This document shows positions 1-7,287 of a stretch of 10,130 nt of DNA, piece after piece. Within the stretch, counting starts at the first letter, position 1. Each line of letters starts with the position of its first letter. The notes below the pieces were generated by a model. That model saw only the letters and a list, made by a program, of their open reading frames with translations, was not told the DNA's origin and did no database searches. The DNA lies in contig JBFFLX010000127.1 of assembly GCA_041554435.1 (NCBI GenBank), forward strand, positions 1 through 10,130, read 5' to 3'. Source of the DNA: BM524 sp041554435. GTDB lineage: Bacteria; Bacteroidota; Bacteroidia; Bacteroidales; F082. The position numbers and the translations under genes are program-made.

Positions 1-241
1 ATGATAATAATGCTATAGCAGATTGAGTTTGGTAGTTACTACCCTGTTCATATCCTTTTTCAATGGCTGCTTGTCTTCCAAAAAACAAACCTTCCAGGCC
101 CGATGTTCCTGCAATTGATACTACTACCCAGGGACACATTATATTTAAAATTTCCTGTGGCGTATCGCCATAATAATAGGCAATAAACACTCCTACTGCT
201 GTACCTGCAATTCGTATTGCTTCTATAATTTTGATTATCAT
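1..241 (-). CDS. Small membrane protein, N-terminal 80 residues (DUF6790-like?), cut by window edge
   Basis: An open frame on the minus strand runs from an ATG at 241 to the left edge without a stop, giving 80 residues that begin MIIKIIEAIRIAGTAVGV. The first hydrophobic helix is about residues 3-24 and a second is about 33-48. A conserved-looking stretch, GLEGLFFGRQAAIEKGYEQG, is followed by SNYQTQSAIALL, which opens a third helix. The pattern of a Gly-rich helix, a polar loop with GY..GS.YQ and then another helix resembles small four-helix proteins of the DUF6790 type, but I recognise this from memory and it is tentative. An in-frame stop lies 39 nt upstream of the ATG with no other ATG between. 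It lies 68 bp downstream of the MFS transporter on the same strand with no hairpin between them, so the two are probably co-transcribed. No function can be given. Confidence 0.72.
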   Translation of the reverse strand, partial: MIIKIIEAIRIAGTAVGVFIAYYYGDTPQEILNIMCPWVVVSIAGTSGLEGLFFGRQAAIEKGYEQGSNYQTQSAIALLS

Positions 242-309
242 AACATTAATAATTTGGTTAGTGAGTAAATTTAGTAATTAATGCTCTGATACTACAAACT
301 AATGGTCAA

Positions 310-1671
310 TTATTTTTTGTTCATAGGAAAATCCATTCCCAGTTTGTTTTTCCTGTCGTGTTTAATAAGCAAGATTGAAAATAGCAATCCCAATAAACCT
401 AAAGTAGCAAACATCAAAATTGTAGGTGTATAATTTAAATTTTCTATTACTCCGGGATTTGTATAATCCAAAACCACGCCTGCAAGTATTGGGAAAAAGA
501 AGAGTCCTAAGTTTTGTATGGAATACATCAAACCATAGGCTGTACCTATTTGTTTTTCTTCAACAAGCCTAACCATTGAAGGCCACATTGCAGCAGGTAC
601 CAGAGAAAATGAAATACCCAGCATTAACATTGGAATTTCCGGGGCAATATTGGTAAAGGCAAATAAAATGTGAATAATAAATAATATTAATGCTCCAAAA
701 AACATAGCGCTTGCGGCTCTTCCATACTTGTCGATCAAAAAGCCGAATAAAGGAGTAAATATCAACGTTCCCAATGGTAAAATGGAGGTTATTTCACCAC
801 TTTCAACGCTTGTCATATTATATTTATTGAAAAATAAATCGGGGGCAAAAGCAAGGAAAGGAAATACTGCTGAGTAAAAAGTAAGACATAACATTGCTAT
901 ATAAATATAGGCCGGATTACCGAGTATTTTTCCAATATCCGATAGTTTAAACCTTTCCTGTTTCTCCCTGACAACACCTGCCAAATCTGATTCTCTATCA
1001 TATTTAATGTCGAACATTATATAAATGATAAATGCCAGAAGTCCCATCAACACTAAAACAGCAGCAAACCATATTGCTACATTTAAATTGGCGCCTTCTT
1101 CTGAAAGGCGAGGAGAAATATTCAGGGCAGCGAAAGTTCCCAGCCTGCCAAAGCCAACTTTCAGCCCAAAGGCTAATGCTAAATCTTTGCCTTTAAACCA
1201 CTTAACAAGTATTTTGCTTACTACAACTATGCTGGTTTCGGCCCCAAGGCCATAGAAAAACCTTCCCAAAAGCATCATTTTCAATTCGGGTGAATAATTG
1301 GGTAAAAAAGAACTCATAAATCCGTAGCCCAGCCCTCCGGAAGAATATATTTTTGAAGCCCCATAAGCAGTGAGCACTGCACCAAAAGCCATAAAAAATA
1401 TAAAGAGGAAGCCCGTACGCCGAATCCCAAGCTTGTCCAGAACTACTCCTCCAACAACAGCCATTAAAAGGAAAGTATTGGGTATTGAATAAAAGGAAAC
1501 AAATAAACCATAATCGGTATTTGTTAATCCGAATTCCAACATCAATTGTTCCTTTAAAGTAGAAAAGGCATCATAAAAATAATAGTTAACCGAAAGGATA
1601 AAACCAACCAAAAAAAGTATTCCCCATCTGAGTATTACAGATTCACTGATTTTTTTCTTTACTGATTCCAT
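310..1671 (-). CDS. MFS transporter, MFSD1-like (putative dipeptide carrier)
   Basis: This is a 453-residue inner-membrane carrier with about twelve hydrophobic segments, a normal MFS length. The MFS motif A between TM2 and TM3 is present (G75-VVL-D79-K80-L-G82-IRR), and its second-half copy is GFLIDKYGR (310-318). Two stretches resemble the eukaryotic MFSD1 family more than common bacterial carriers: GRFFYGLGAE...VKWFKGKDLALAFGL (136-170) and GTAYGLMYSIQNLGLFFFPI (377-396), the latter close to the GTAYG-x-M-x-SIQNLGL signature of MFSD1. Animal MFSD1 is a lysosomal dipeptide uniporter, so dipeptide or small-peptide uptake is a reasonable inference but is not proven; other small organic substrates remain possible. 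Its start is 124 bp from the divergent TPR gene. The best minus-strand -7 candidate is TATTTTAG (1694-1687), with no good -33 partner. It probably forms an operon with the small membrane protein downstream. Confidence 0.88.
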   Translation of the reverse strand: MESVKKKISESVILRWGILFLVGFILSVNYYFYDAFSTLKEQLMLEFGLTNTDYGLFVSFYSIPNTFLLMAVVGGVVLDKLGIRRTGFLFIFFMAFGAVLTAYGASKIYSSGGLGYGFMSSFLPNYSPELKMMLLGRFFYGLGAETSIVVVSKILVKWFKGKDLALAFGLKVGFGRLGTFAALNISPRLSEEGANLNVAIWFAAVLVLMGLLAFIIYIMFDIKYDRESDLAGVVREKQERFKLSDIGKILGNPAYIYIAMLCLTFYSAVFPFLAFAPDLFFNKYNMTSVESGEITSILPLGTLIFTPLFGFLIDKYGRAASAMFFGALILFIIHILFAFTNIAPEIPMLMLGISFSLVPAAMWPSMVRLVEEKQIGTAYGLMYSIQNLGLFFFPILAGVVLDYTNPGVIENLNYTPTILMFATLGLLGLLFSILLIKHDRKNKLGMDFPMNKK

Positions 1672-1723
1672 GCAAGATTTTTTTTGCTAAAATACTGTTA
1701 ATTAAATATGTTTAACATAGATG

Positions 1724-1756
1724 TTTTGCTGAATACGCTCATATTATTTATATTCG
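1724..1756 (+). promoter_or_regulatory. Candidate Bacteroidota promoter of the TPR gene
   Basis: TTTTG (1724-1728) and TATATTCG (1749-1756, one mismatch to TAnnTTTG) are separated by 20 bp, close to the spacing of the Bacteroidota primary sigma factor. The implied 5' leader to the ATG at 1796 is about 33 nt. The call rests on motif matching only. Confidence 0.4.
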
Positions 1757-1795
1757 CCGCCCGAAACAAATATTATTTCAATAAAAATTTTAAAA

Positions 1796-2755
1796 ATGTT
1801 AAAAAAGAGTTTGATTTTACTGGGCGCGATATTATTTAGTATGAATATCTTTTCCCAAACACTTGACGATGCAGGAAGCAAGTATAATCAAGGAAATGAG
1901 CAATATACTTCTAAGGCTTATGCCGATGCTGTGACTTCCTATGAGAGTGCTTTGGATATATGTAAAAAGGTTGGTCCTGATGGCGATGCCTTAAAAGGAA
2001 ATATTCAGAAACAACTTAATAATGCTTACTATAAAAATGGTTTGACGCTTTATAAGGGCAAAAAGTTTGAGGAGGCTATAGCACAACTAAACAAAAGTGC
2101 AGATTTGGCCAAAGAACTTGGAGATACCGACAAGCAAAAGAAAAGTATAATGTATGTTGGTAAAATTCATACTACCAGCGGACAGGTACTTCTTAAAAAA
2201 GAAAAGCCGGATTTGGCTATAGCCGAATTCCAAAAAGCACTTGAAATAAATCCAAATTCGTATAAAACTTATATGGGTTTAGCCCTTGCTTATAAAGATA
2301 AAGACAATTTGGATTTAATGCTTGAAAATGCTGATAAAACAATCAGTTTGACCAGCGGAAAGCCTAAAGCAGAAAAATATGCCGACAAAGCAAAAAAACT
2401 TGCCTCAACAGAATTGTTTAATAAAGGGGCAATGGAAATTCAAAATAACAATGGAGCAAAAGCAGCAGAATACTTAAACCTGTCTTTAAATTATTCTGAG
2501 CCAAATGATAATACTTATTTCTATTTGGCTATAGCAAATAACAAAGCTAAAGATTTTGCAGCAGCAATCGAAAATGCCAATAAGGCTTTAGAGTTAAAAG
2601 AAGGCGATAAATCAGATATTTATTTCCAATTGGGACAGGCACAGGAAGGTAGTGGTGATACTGCAGCTGCTTGCGATTCATATAAAAAAGTTACTTCAGG
2701 AAATAATGTAGAGTCTGCCAAATACAAAATTGATGTAGAGTTTAAATGCAGATAA
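1796..2755 (+). CDS. Exported TPR-repeat protein
   Basis: A 319-residue protein with an N-terminal signal peptide: K3-K4, a hydrophobic core at 6-19, and probable SPase I cleavage between S20 and Q21. There is no lipobox Cys, so it should be a soluble periplasmic protein. The rest is a series of about seven TPR-like helical pairs (roughly 24-57, 77-106, 124-153, 155-187, 204-233, 237-266 and 275-300); the clearest is the third, with KPDLAIAEFQKALEINPNS. The protein is rich in Ala and Lys. Two Cys near the C-terminus (C293 and C318) could form a disulfide that closes the last repeat. Such proteins are protein-interaction scaffolds, and no partner can be named from the sequence. It is monocistronic: the divergent MFS gene lies upstream and a strong terminator follows 17 bp after the stop. 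Confidence 0.9.
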   Translation: MLKKSLILLGAILFSMNIFSQTLDDAGSKYNQGNEQYTSKAYADAVTSYESALDICKKVGPDGDALKGNIQKQLNNAYYKNGLTLYKGKKFEEAIAQLNKSADLAKELGDTDKQKKSIMYVGKIHTTSGQVLLKKEKPDLAIAEFQKALEINPNSYKTYMGLALAYKDKDNLDLMLENADKTISLTSGKPKAEKYADKAKKLASTELFNKGAMEIQNNNGAKAAEYLNLSLNYSEPNDNTYFYLAIANNKAKDFAAAIENANKALELKEGDKSDIYFQLGQAQEGSGDTAAACDSYKKVTSGNNVESAKYKIDVEFKCR

Positions 2756-2772
2756 AATAAAGAGCAATTATG

Positions 2773-2810
2773 AAAAGCCTGGGTATTATTTTTGATATTC
2801 GGGCTTTTTT
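2773..2810 (+). terminator. Intrinsic terminator after the TPR gene
   Basis: Bases 2773-2786 pair with 2795-2808 over 14 bp without a bulge (three of the pairs are G-T), around an 8-nt T-rich loop. The A-run at 2773-2776 and the T-run at 2805-2810 flank the GC-rich core AAAAGCC/GGGCTTTT, so the stem carries its own U-tract. The A-tract would also give some termination in the opposite direction, although there is no minus-strand gene to its right. Confidence 0.85.
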
Positions 2811-2893
2811 AATGCCTGGAAAAATCTTCTTCCAATCAGTTTCTTTTTGTTTTTCAATTATGTTATTTTAGTTGATAAGCCATACACTTCAAA

Positions 2894-2930
2894 TTTGAAC
2901 GGAGTTTTAATAATGAAATATTTATCTTTG
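2894..2930 (+). promoter_or_regulatory. Candidate promoter of the GH92 gene
   Basis: TATCTTTG at 2923-2930 is an exact match to the Bacteroidota -7 consensus TAnnTTTG. A TTTG at 2894-2897 could be the -33 element, although the 25-bp spacing is a little long. The predicted leader to the ATG at 2948 is only about 10-12 nt, and no Shine-Dalgarno sequence is visible. The position just after the TPR terminator supports an independent transcription start here. Confidence 0.55.
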
Positions 2931-2947
2931 TTCAAAAGCCATTTATT

Positions 2948-5236
2948 ATGCAAAAAGCGTTTTTCATATTATTATTATTTTTTAGTGTCAGTATTATAAA
3001 CTCCCAAAATTCATCCAATTATACTGATTTTGTGAAGCCTCTGGTAGGCACAAAAAATATGGGACATACTTTTCCCGGTGCATGTGTTCCTTTTGGGATG
3101 GTGCAGTTAAGTCCTGAAACCGAATCGGAGCCTTATGAAAAAGACGGAAAATACAACCCATTAGCATATAGATATTGTTCTGGTTATCAATATGATGACA
3201 AAACTATTATCGGCTTTAGCCATACTCATTTCAGTGGTACAGGTCATAGCGATTTGGGCGACTTCCTGATAATGCCTACTGTTGGTAAACTCATCTTAAA
3301 TAAAGGAACTGCAGAAAACCCGGAAAGTGGTTATCGTTCACGATTTAATCATAATACCGAAATTGCTCAACCTGACTATTATAGCGTCATGCTTGATGAT
3401 TATAGTATAAAAGCAGAACTTACTTCTACCACAAGGGTGGGATTTCATCAATATACTTTTCCCAAAAGCGATTCGGCAAATATTATTCTCGATCTTATGT
3501 CGGGTATTTATAATTACGATGGCAAAAATGTTTGGACATTTGTAAGAGTTGAAAACGACACTTTGGTTAGCGGTTTCCGACAAACGGCAGGATGGGCACG
3601 CACTAAAACCGTTTATTTTGCAATGACATTTTCAAAGCCCATCGTGGATTATGGCCACGAAAAATATGATAGTACAATTTACAGAGGTTTCTGGCGTAAA
3701 TTCGATGAAAGTAAAAACTTCCCGGAAATGGCAGGCCGCAAAATAAAGGCATATTTCCGGTTTAAAACCGAAGAAGGGGAGCAGATAAAAATAAAATTCG
3801 CTCTATCCTCAACTTCCACTTCAGGGGCTTTAAAAAATCTAAAAGCAGAAATTCCGGGTTGGGATTTCCAGAAAGTAAAAGCCGATGGTCAGCAAATCTG
3901 GAATGATGAGTTAGGGAAAATTAATGCCTCATTTTTAAACAATAAACAAAAGGAAACCTTTTACACTGCTTTGTATCATAGTTTTTTAAGCCCCATAGTT
4001 TATATGGATGTGGATAGTCTCTATAAAGGACTCGATCAGAATATTCACAAGGCAGAGGGTTTTACAAATTATACAATTTTCTCCCTTTGGGATACTTTCA
4101 GGGCTTTACATCCTCTTTTCAATATCATTCAGCAAAAGAGGAATCATGATATGATGGAATCTATGATGGCTCATTACGACCAGAGCGTTCATAAAATGCT
4201 GCCCGTATGGTCGCATTATTCCAATGAAAACTGGTGTATGATTGGATATCATTCTGTTTCCGCTTTAGCGGATGCGATGGTAAAAGGAGTAATAGATAAA
4301 AATCCAAAATACCTTGAAGCAGTGGTAAACACAGCCAATAATAGTTATTATGATGGCATAAAATATTATAAGGAATTTGGATATGTTCCTGAAGATAAAA
4401 ACTCCTCATCAGTTTCGAAAACCCTGGAATATTCTTATAACGACTGGTGTATAGCACAAATGGCAAATCAAACAGAAGATGAAAAAGCGGAGCAAGTTTT
4501 TAAAGAAAGATCAAACAATTTCAAAAACCTTTATGACAAAAAAATTGGTTTTATGCGACCAAAACTTTCTGATGGAAAATGGTTAGAAGATTTCAACACT
4601 CTGAACACACATCAGGCGGGATTTATCGAAGGTAATGCATGGACATACAGCCTTTTTGTTCCGCATAAACCCGATGAACTTATTGAGTTAATGGGAGGCA
4701 AAAAAAGTTTTGCAAATCATCTTGACTCGCTTTTCACCATGCAATTATCCGACGAGCATATAGCCGAAAATGAAGATATTACCCGCGATGGAATTATTGG
4801 AAATTATGTCCACGGTAACGAGCCGGGTCATCATATTGCATATTTGTACAATTATACCGGCCATGTATGGAAAACCCAGGAGAGGGTTCGCATGATAATG
4901 GAAACCATGTATTCGAATACCGAAGATGGTTTGTGTGGAAATGATGATGCAGGGCAGATGTCGGCATGGTATATTTTTAGTTCACTGGGTTTTTATCCCA
5001 TAAGCCCTGGTTCCGACAAATATGATTTAGGAAGTCCATTGGTTGTTTCGGCAAATATAAATCTTGAAAATGGAAAAGTTTTCTCCATAGAAACAAAGAA
5101 CCAATCGCCTGAAAATGTATATGTAAAAAAAGTAAGTCTAAATGGCAAAGTGCTAAACAGAAACTATTTACTTCATGATGAAATAATTAATGGAGGTAGT
5201 TTAGTTTTTTATATGGGTAATAAAAAGTCGAAATAA
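2948..5236 (+). CDS. GH92 family alpha-mannosidase, exported
   Basis: This 762-residue protein is a full-length glycoside hydrolase of family 92, a group of Ca2+-dependent exo-alpha-mannosidases that invert the anomeric centre and trim mannans and N-glycans. A signal peptide covers residues 1-19 (cleavage before Q20); there is no lipobox, so it is probably periplasmic. The N-terminal beta-sandwich has the family hallmarks VGTKNMGHTFPGACVPFGM (about 34-52) and GFSHTHFSGTG (H92, H94). The (alpha/alpha)6 domain has SLWDTFRALHPL (W381, D382), EGNAW with E561 as the probable general acid, HGNEPGHH (622-629), and GNDDAGQMSAW with the Asp pair D666/D667 in the region of the general base. All key motifs are intact. 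Linkage preference (1,2, 1,3, 1,4 or 1,6) cannot be read reliably. No SusC/SusD pair is in the window. The regulator 13 bp downstream is probably in the same transcript. Confidence 0.95.
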   Translation: MQKAFFILLLFFSVSIINSQNSSNYTDFVKPLVGTKNMGHTFPGACVPFGMVQLSPETESEPYEKDGKYNPLAYRYCSGYQYDDKTIIGFSHTHFSGTGHSDLGDFLIMPTVGKLILNKGTAENPESGYRSRFNHNTEIAQPDYYSVMLDDYSIKAELTSTTRVGFHQYTFPKSDSANIILDLMSGIYNYDGKNVWTFVRVENDTLVSGFRQTAGWARTKTVYFAMTFSKPIVDYGHEKYDSTIYRGFWRKFDESKNFPEMAGRKIKAYFRFKTEEGEQIKIKFALSSTSTSGALKNLKAEIPGWDFQKVKADGQQIWNDELGKINASFLNNKQKETFYTALYHSFLSPIVYMDVDSLYKGLDQNIHKAEGFTNYTIFSLWDTFRALHPLFNIIQQKRNHDMMESMMAHYDQSVHKMLPVWSHYSNENWCMIGYHSVSALADAMVKGVIDKNPKYLEAVVNTANNSYYDGIKYYKEFGYVPEDKNSSSVSKTLEYSYNDWCIAQMANQTEDEKAEQVFKERSNNFKNLYDKKIGFMRPKLSDGKWLEDFNTLNTHQAGFIEGNAWTYSLFVPHKPDELIELMGGKKSFANHLDSLFTMQLSDEHIAENEDITRDGIIGNYVHGNEPGHHIAYLYNYTGHVWKTQERVRMIMETMYSNTEDGLCGNDDAGQMSAWYIFSSLGFYPISPGSDKYDLGSPLVVSANINLENGKVFSIETKNQSPENVYVKKVSLNGKVLNRNYLLHDEIINGGSLVFYMGNKKSK

Positions 5237-5249
5237 ATGTTTTATTAAA

Positions 5250-6233
5250 ATGAATACGGAGTGGATTAACAATTTTATCGTTATACTTTTATATGGTTCA
5301 CTTATTTTACTTTCGTTTATAAAGTTTACCAATCCTTTGAAGCTTAATAAAAAGGCAAATTATTGGTTTGGAGGTTTTCTATTATTGTGGTCAACTTTTT
5401 GGGTTGAAGAAATTTCTCTTATGAGCATGGGAAAACTGCCCAGTGAATATTTCATTTTATTTATCCGAAATATCCAGTTTTACACACCAATTATATTTTT
5501 TATTAGTATAACATATTTTACAAATCCCAAATTTAAATTCTCCACAAAACATATTACTTTTTTAATATTACCATTGGCTTTTCTGATCGTTTTATTGCTT
5601 AAAAACAATCAGACGGATAATCCTTCCTCATCTTTCGATATCATATTATCATCAATAATAATTATTCAACTTTTAATTTTTTCCATCGCTTCATTTATAA
5701 AAATAAAAAGGCATCAGAAAAAAATACAAATGTTTTATTCCAGTACAGAGGGTGTTAACCTAAACTGGCTGGAATATATTATTACTATGATATTGATAAT
5801 AAGTTTAATAGCGGTGATTAACACCATTTTCTTCCAAGGCCTATACCTCAGCATTTTTGTGAATGTTATCTTTCTTTTTTTTATTTATGCAATAGCCTAT
5901 TATTCGCTTATGCAAAAAGAGACATTTCCATTGGACGACAAGCAATATAAAGATTTAATAGAAATTGACGAAACAGAAACATCTTCCGGCGAAAGAAAAA
6001 AGCTCATTTCTGATGAAGAATTAATTGGCATAAAAGCTTTGGTAACAAAACTTATGGTAGAAAAAGAGCTTTTTTTAGATAGCGAATTAAACCTAATCAA
6101 AATGTCTGATATGTTAAATATTAGTCCACATCAACTTTCATATGTAATTAATACGGGTTTTAATGAAAACTTTTATCAATTTATTAATAAATACAGGGTT
6201 GAAAAAACCAAAGAGTTACTATTAAAAAAATAA
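5250..6233 (+). CDS. Membrane-anchored AraC-type regulator, truncated by an in-frame stop
   Basis: The 327-residue product has seven hydrophobic segments (about 6-26, 38-56, 67-90, 101-118, 130-151, 174-196 and 198-220), then a polar linker and the start of an AraC/XylS DNA-binding domain. The first helix-turn-helix is about residues 281-302 (LIKMSDMLNISPHQLSYVIN), followed by the linker helix NFYQFINKYRVEKTKELLL. This is a known Bacteroidota architecture, in which a 7-TM sensor part is joined to a cytoplasmic HTH. A normal protein would continue for about 40 residues with a second HTH. Here a TAA (6231-6233) stands after LLLKK, and the missing part continues in the same frame (next entry). 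An AraC domain with one HTH would bind DNA poorly, so the gene is either a recent nonsense pseudogene or makes two chains. It starts 13 bp after the GH92 stop and may regulate that gene; this is inferred from position only. Confidence 0.85.
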   Translation: MNTEWINNFIVILLYGSLILLSFIKFTNPLKLNKKANYWFGGFLLLWSTFWVEEISLMSMGKLPSEYFILFIRNIQFYTPIIFFISITYFTNPKFKFSTKHITFLILPLAFLIVLLLKNNQTDNPSSSFDIILSSIIIIQLLIFSIASFIKIKRHQKKIQMFYSSTEGVNLNWLEYIITMILIISLIAVINTIFFQGLYLSIFVNVIFLFFIYAIAYYSLMQKETFPLDDKQYKDLIEIDETETSSGERKKLISDEELIGIKALVTKLMVEKELFLDSELNLIKMSDMLNISPHQLSYVINTGFNENFYQFINKYRVEKTKELLLKK

Positions 6234-6365
6234 ATGGATAATTTATCTATTCTGGGTATTGCCTATGAGTCCGGCTTTAATTCCAAAACATCATTTTATA
6301 CCGTTTTTAAAAAAATTACCGGAATAACCCCTTCAGAATTTAAAAAAAGGAGTTCTAATTTATAA
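6234..6365 (+). pseudogene. Second HTH of the AraC regulator, separated by a TAA stop
   Basis: Directly after the TAA the same frame reads ATG and 43 residues, beginning MDNLSILGIAYESGFNSKTS and ending in ITGITPSEFKKRSSNL. This is the complete second half of an AraC domain: helix-turn-helix IAYESGFNSKTSFYTVFKK, then the conserved TPSEFKK tail. Aligned to the usual family spacing (LLL-x-x-K-x-DNLSILGIA), no residue is missing: the stop codon takes the place of one residue, often Lys, so a single A-to-T change (AAA to TAA) would explain it. Because the TAA is followed at once by ATG, translational restart could produce this piece as a separate 43-residue chain. It may be left unannotated in automatic calls because of its size. 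Confidence 0.8.
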
Positions 6366-6428
6366 ACTAAGACCCCAAAACCCCATAAGTATTTGTTTTT
6401 TAATTCTTTGTCTTCTGATTACTAAAAT

Positions 6429-6450
6429 GTCCGTTTATATAAATACGGAC
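6429..6450. promoter_or_regulatory. Palindrome GTCCGT-N10-ACGGAC, candidate operator
   Basis: Two perfect 6-bp inverted arms (6429-6434 and 6445-6450) flank a 10-bp A/T centre containing TTATATAA. The 22-bp element ends 20 bp before the -7 element of the SDR operon, so it occupies the place where the -33 contact would fall. No TTG/TTTG is seen at that position. The size, symmetry and location fit a dimeric repressor of TetR type, but no such regulator is in the window. No T-run follows, so a terminator is unlikely. Confidence 0.45.
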
Positions 6451-6470
6451 TATAAATTGTGCGAGCAAAA

Positions 6471-6478
6471 TAATTTTG
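6471..6478 (+). promoter_or_regulatory. -7 promoter element of the SDR-SDR-PagL operon
   Basis: TAATTTTG is an exact TAnnTTTG match, 15 bp before the ATG at 6494, which implies a leader of under 10 nt. A conventional -33 element is missing and the palindrome lies there instead, as expected for a regulated promoter. Confidence 0.5.
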
Positions 6479-6493
6479 TTCGAAAAATAAATC

Positions 6494-7285
6494 ATGTTTG
6501 AACAGAAAAAAAGTGAGTCGGCATATGCTGTTGTAACAGGAGCAAGCCGGGGATTAGGAAAAGCATTTGCTTTAGAATTGGCTAGGCGAAAAATAAATTT
6601 AATTCTTGTAAGTCTTCCTAAACAAAATCTATTTGAACTTGCAAAAAAAATAGTGTGCGATTTTCGTATTAAAGTCCAGTATTATGAAACTGATTTTTCA
6701 AAACCAAAAAATGTAATTGAACTTGCGTCATGGATTAACGATAACTTTAAAGTAAGTATTCTCATAAACAATGCCGGTATCGGTGGTACAAAAAAATTCA
6801 CAGAAGCACCTCTGGAATATATAAATACTATAATGCAAATAAATGTTGTTGCAACTTCTATTCTTTCTCATCAGTTGCTTCCAAACTTAATGAAACAAAA
6901 ACAATCTTATATTTTAAATGTGTCGAGTATGGCTGCTTTCTCGCCCATAGGATATAAAACAGTTTATCCGGCATCAAAATCATTTATTCATTCATTTTCC
7001 AGAGGATTATTTCAGGAACTTAAAAATACCAGTGTTTTTGTTAGTGTAGTTAATCCTGGTGCGATGAACACTAGCCCGGAGATACAATCGAGGATAGAAA
7101 AGCAGGGCCTGCTTGGAAAGTTAACGCTTCTAAATCCGGAAAAAGTGGCCAGATATAGTATTCAAAGATTATTTAAGAAAGATGCTGTAATTATGGTTAA
7201 TCCCATTAGCTGGATAATATTACAGCTAACACCAATTTGGATAAAACTGCCATTAATGACAAGAGCAATTAAAAGAGAAATATAA
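6494..7285 (+). CDS. Classical short-chain dehydrogenase/reductase (SDR)
   Basis: A 263-residue NAD(P)(H)-dependent oxidoreductase with a complete classical SDR set: the cofactor motif TGASRGLG (15-22), NNAG (92-95), catalytic S145 in NVSSMAA, and Y158-x3-K162 (YPASK). The Arg at 19 in TGASRG suggests NADP(H) is preferred. Substrate loops cannot be read. The C-terminal 30 residues are unusually hydrophobic (NPISWIILQLTPIWIKLPLM), a trait of SDRs that reduce lipid-like ketones, such as the HSD17B12/3-ketoacyl reductase group, so membrane attachment and a lipophilic substrate are plausible inferences. It is the first gene of an apparent three-gene operon; its stop is 2 bp before the next ATG. 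The ATG at 6494 is the only start that retains the whole Rossmann beta-strand and fits the promoter. Confidence 0.9.
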   Translation: MFEQKKSESAYAVVTGASRGLGKAFALELARRKINLILVSLPKQNLFELAKKIVCDFRIKVQYYETDFSKPKNVIELASWINDNFKVSILINNAGIGGTKKFTEAPLEYINTIMQINVVATSILSHQLLPNLMKQKQSYILNVSSMAAFSPIGYKTVYPASKSFIHSFSRGLFQELKNTSVFVSVVNPGAMNTSPEIQSRIEKQGLLGKLTLLNPEKVARYSIQRLFKKDAVIMVNPISWIILQLTPIWIKLPLMTRAIKREI

Positions 7286-7287
7286 TC

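Noticed and set aside
242..309. Terminator or promoter between the MFS gene and the small membrane protein gene
   Set aside because: No convincing hairpin or TAnnTTTG element on the minus strand was found; co-transcription is the simpler reading.
1025..1255. Open frame antisense to the MFS gene, and other antisense frames inside the GH92, SDR and hydrolase genes
   Set aside because: They overlap strongly supported genes, have no recognisable domain and no promoter signal, and are expected by chance.
2913..2948. Earlier ATG upstream of the GH92 gene
   Set aside because: The ATG at 2913 is out of frame with the GH92 gene and overlaps the -7 element; the signal peptide begins naturally at 2948.
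5250..6365. Frameshift (homopolymer error in the A-run before 6231) as the cause of the regulator truncation
   Set aside because: The downstream half is in the same frame as the upstream half with normal family spacing, so a one- or two-base indel would not explain it; a substitution would.
6366..6428. Terminator after the regulator
   Set aside because: There is a T-rich stretch but no stable GC-rich hairpin before it; termination here cannot be supported.
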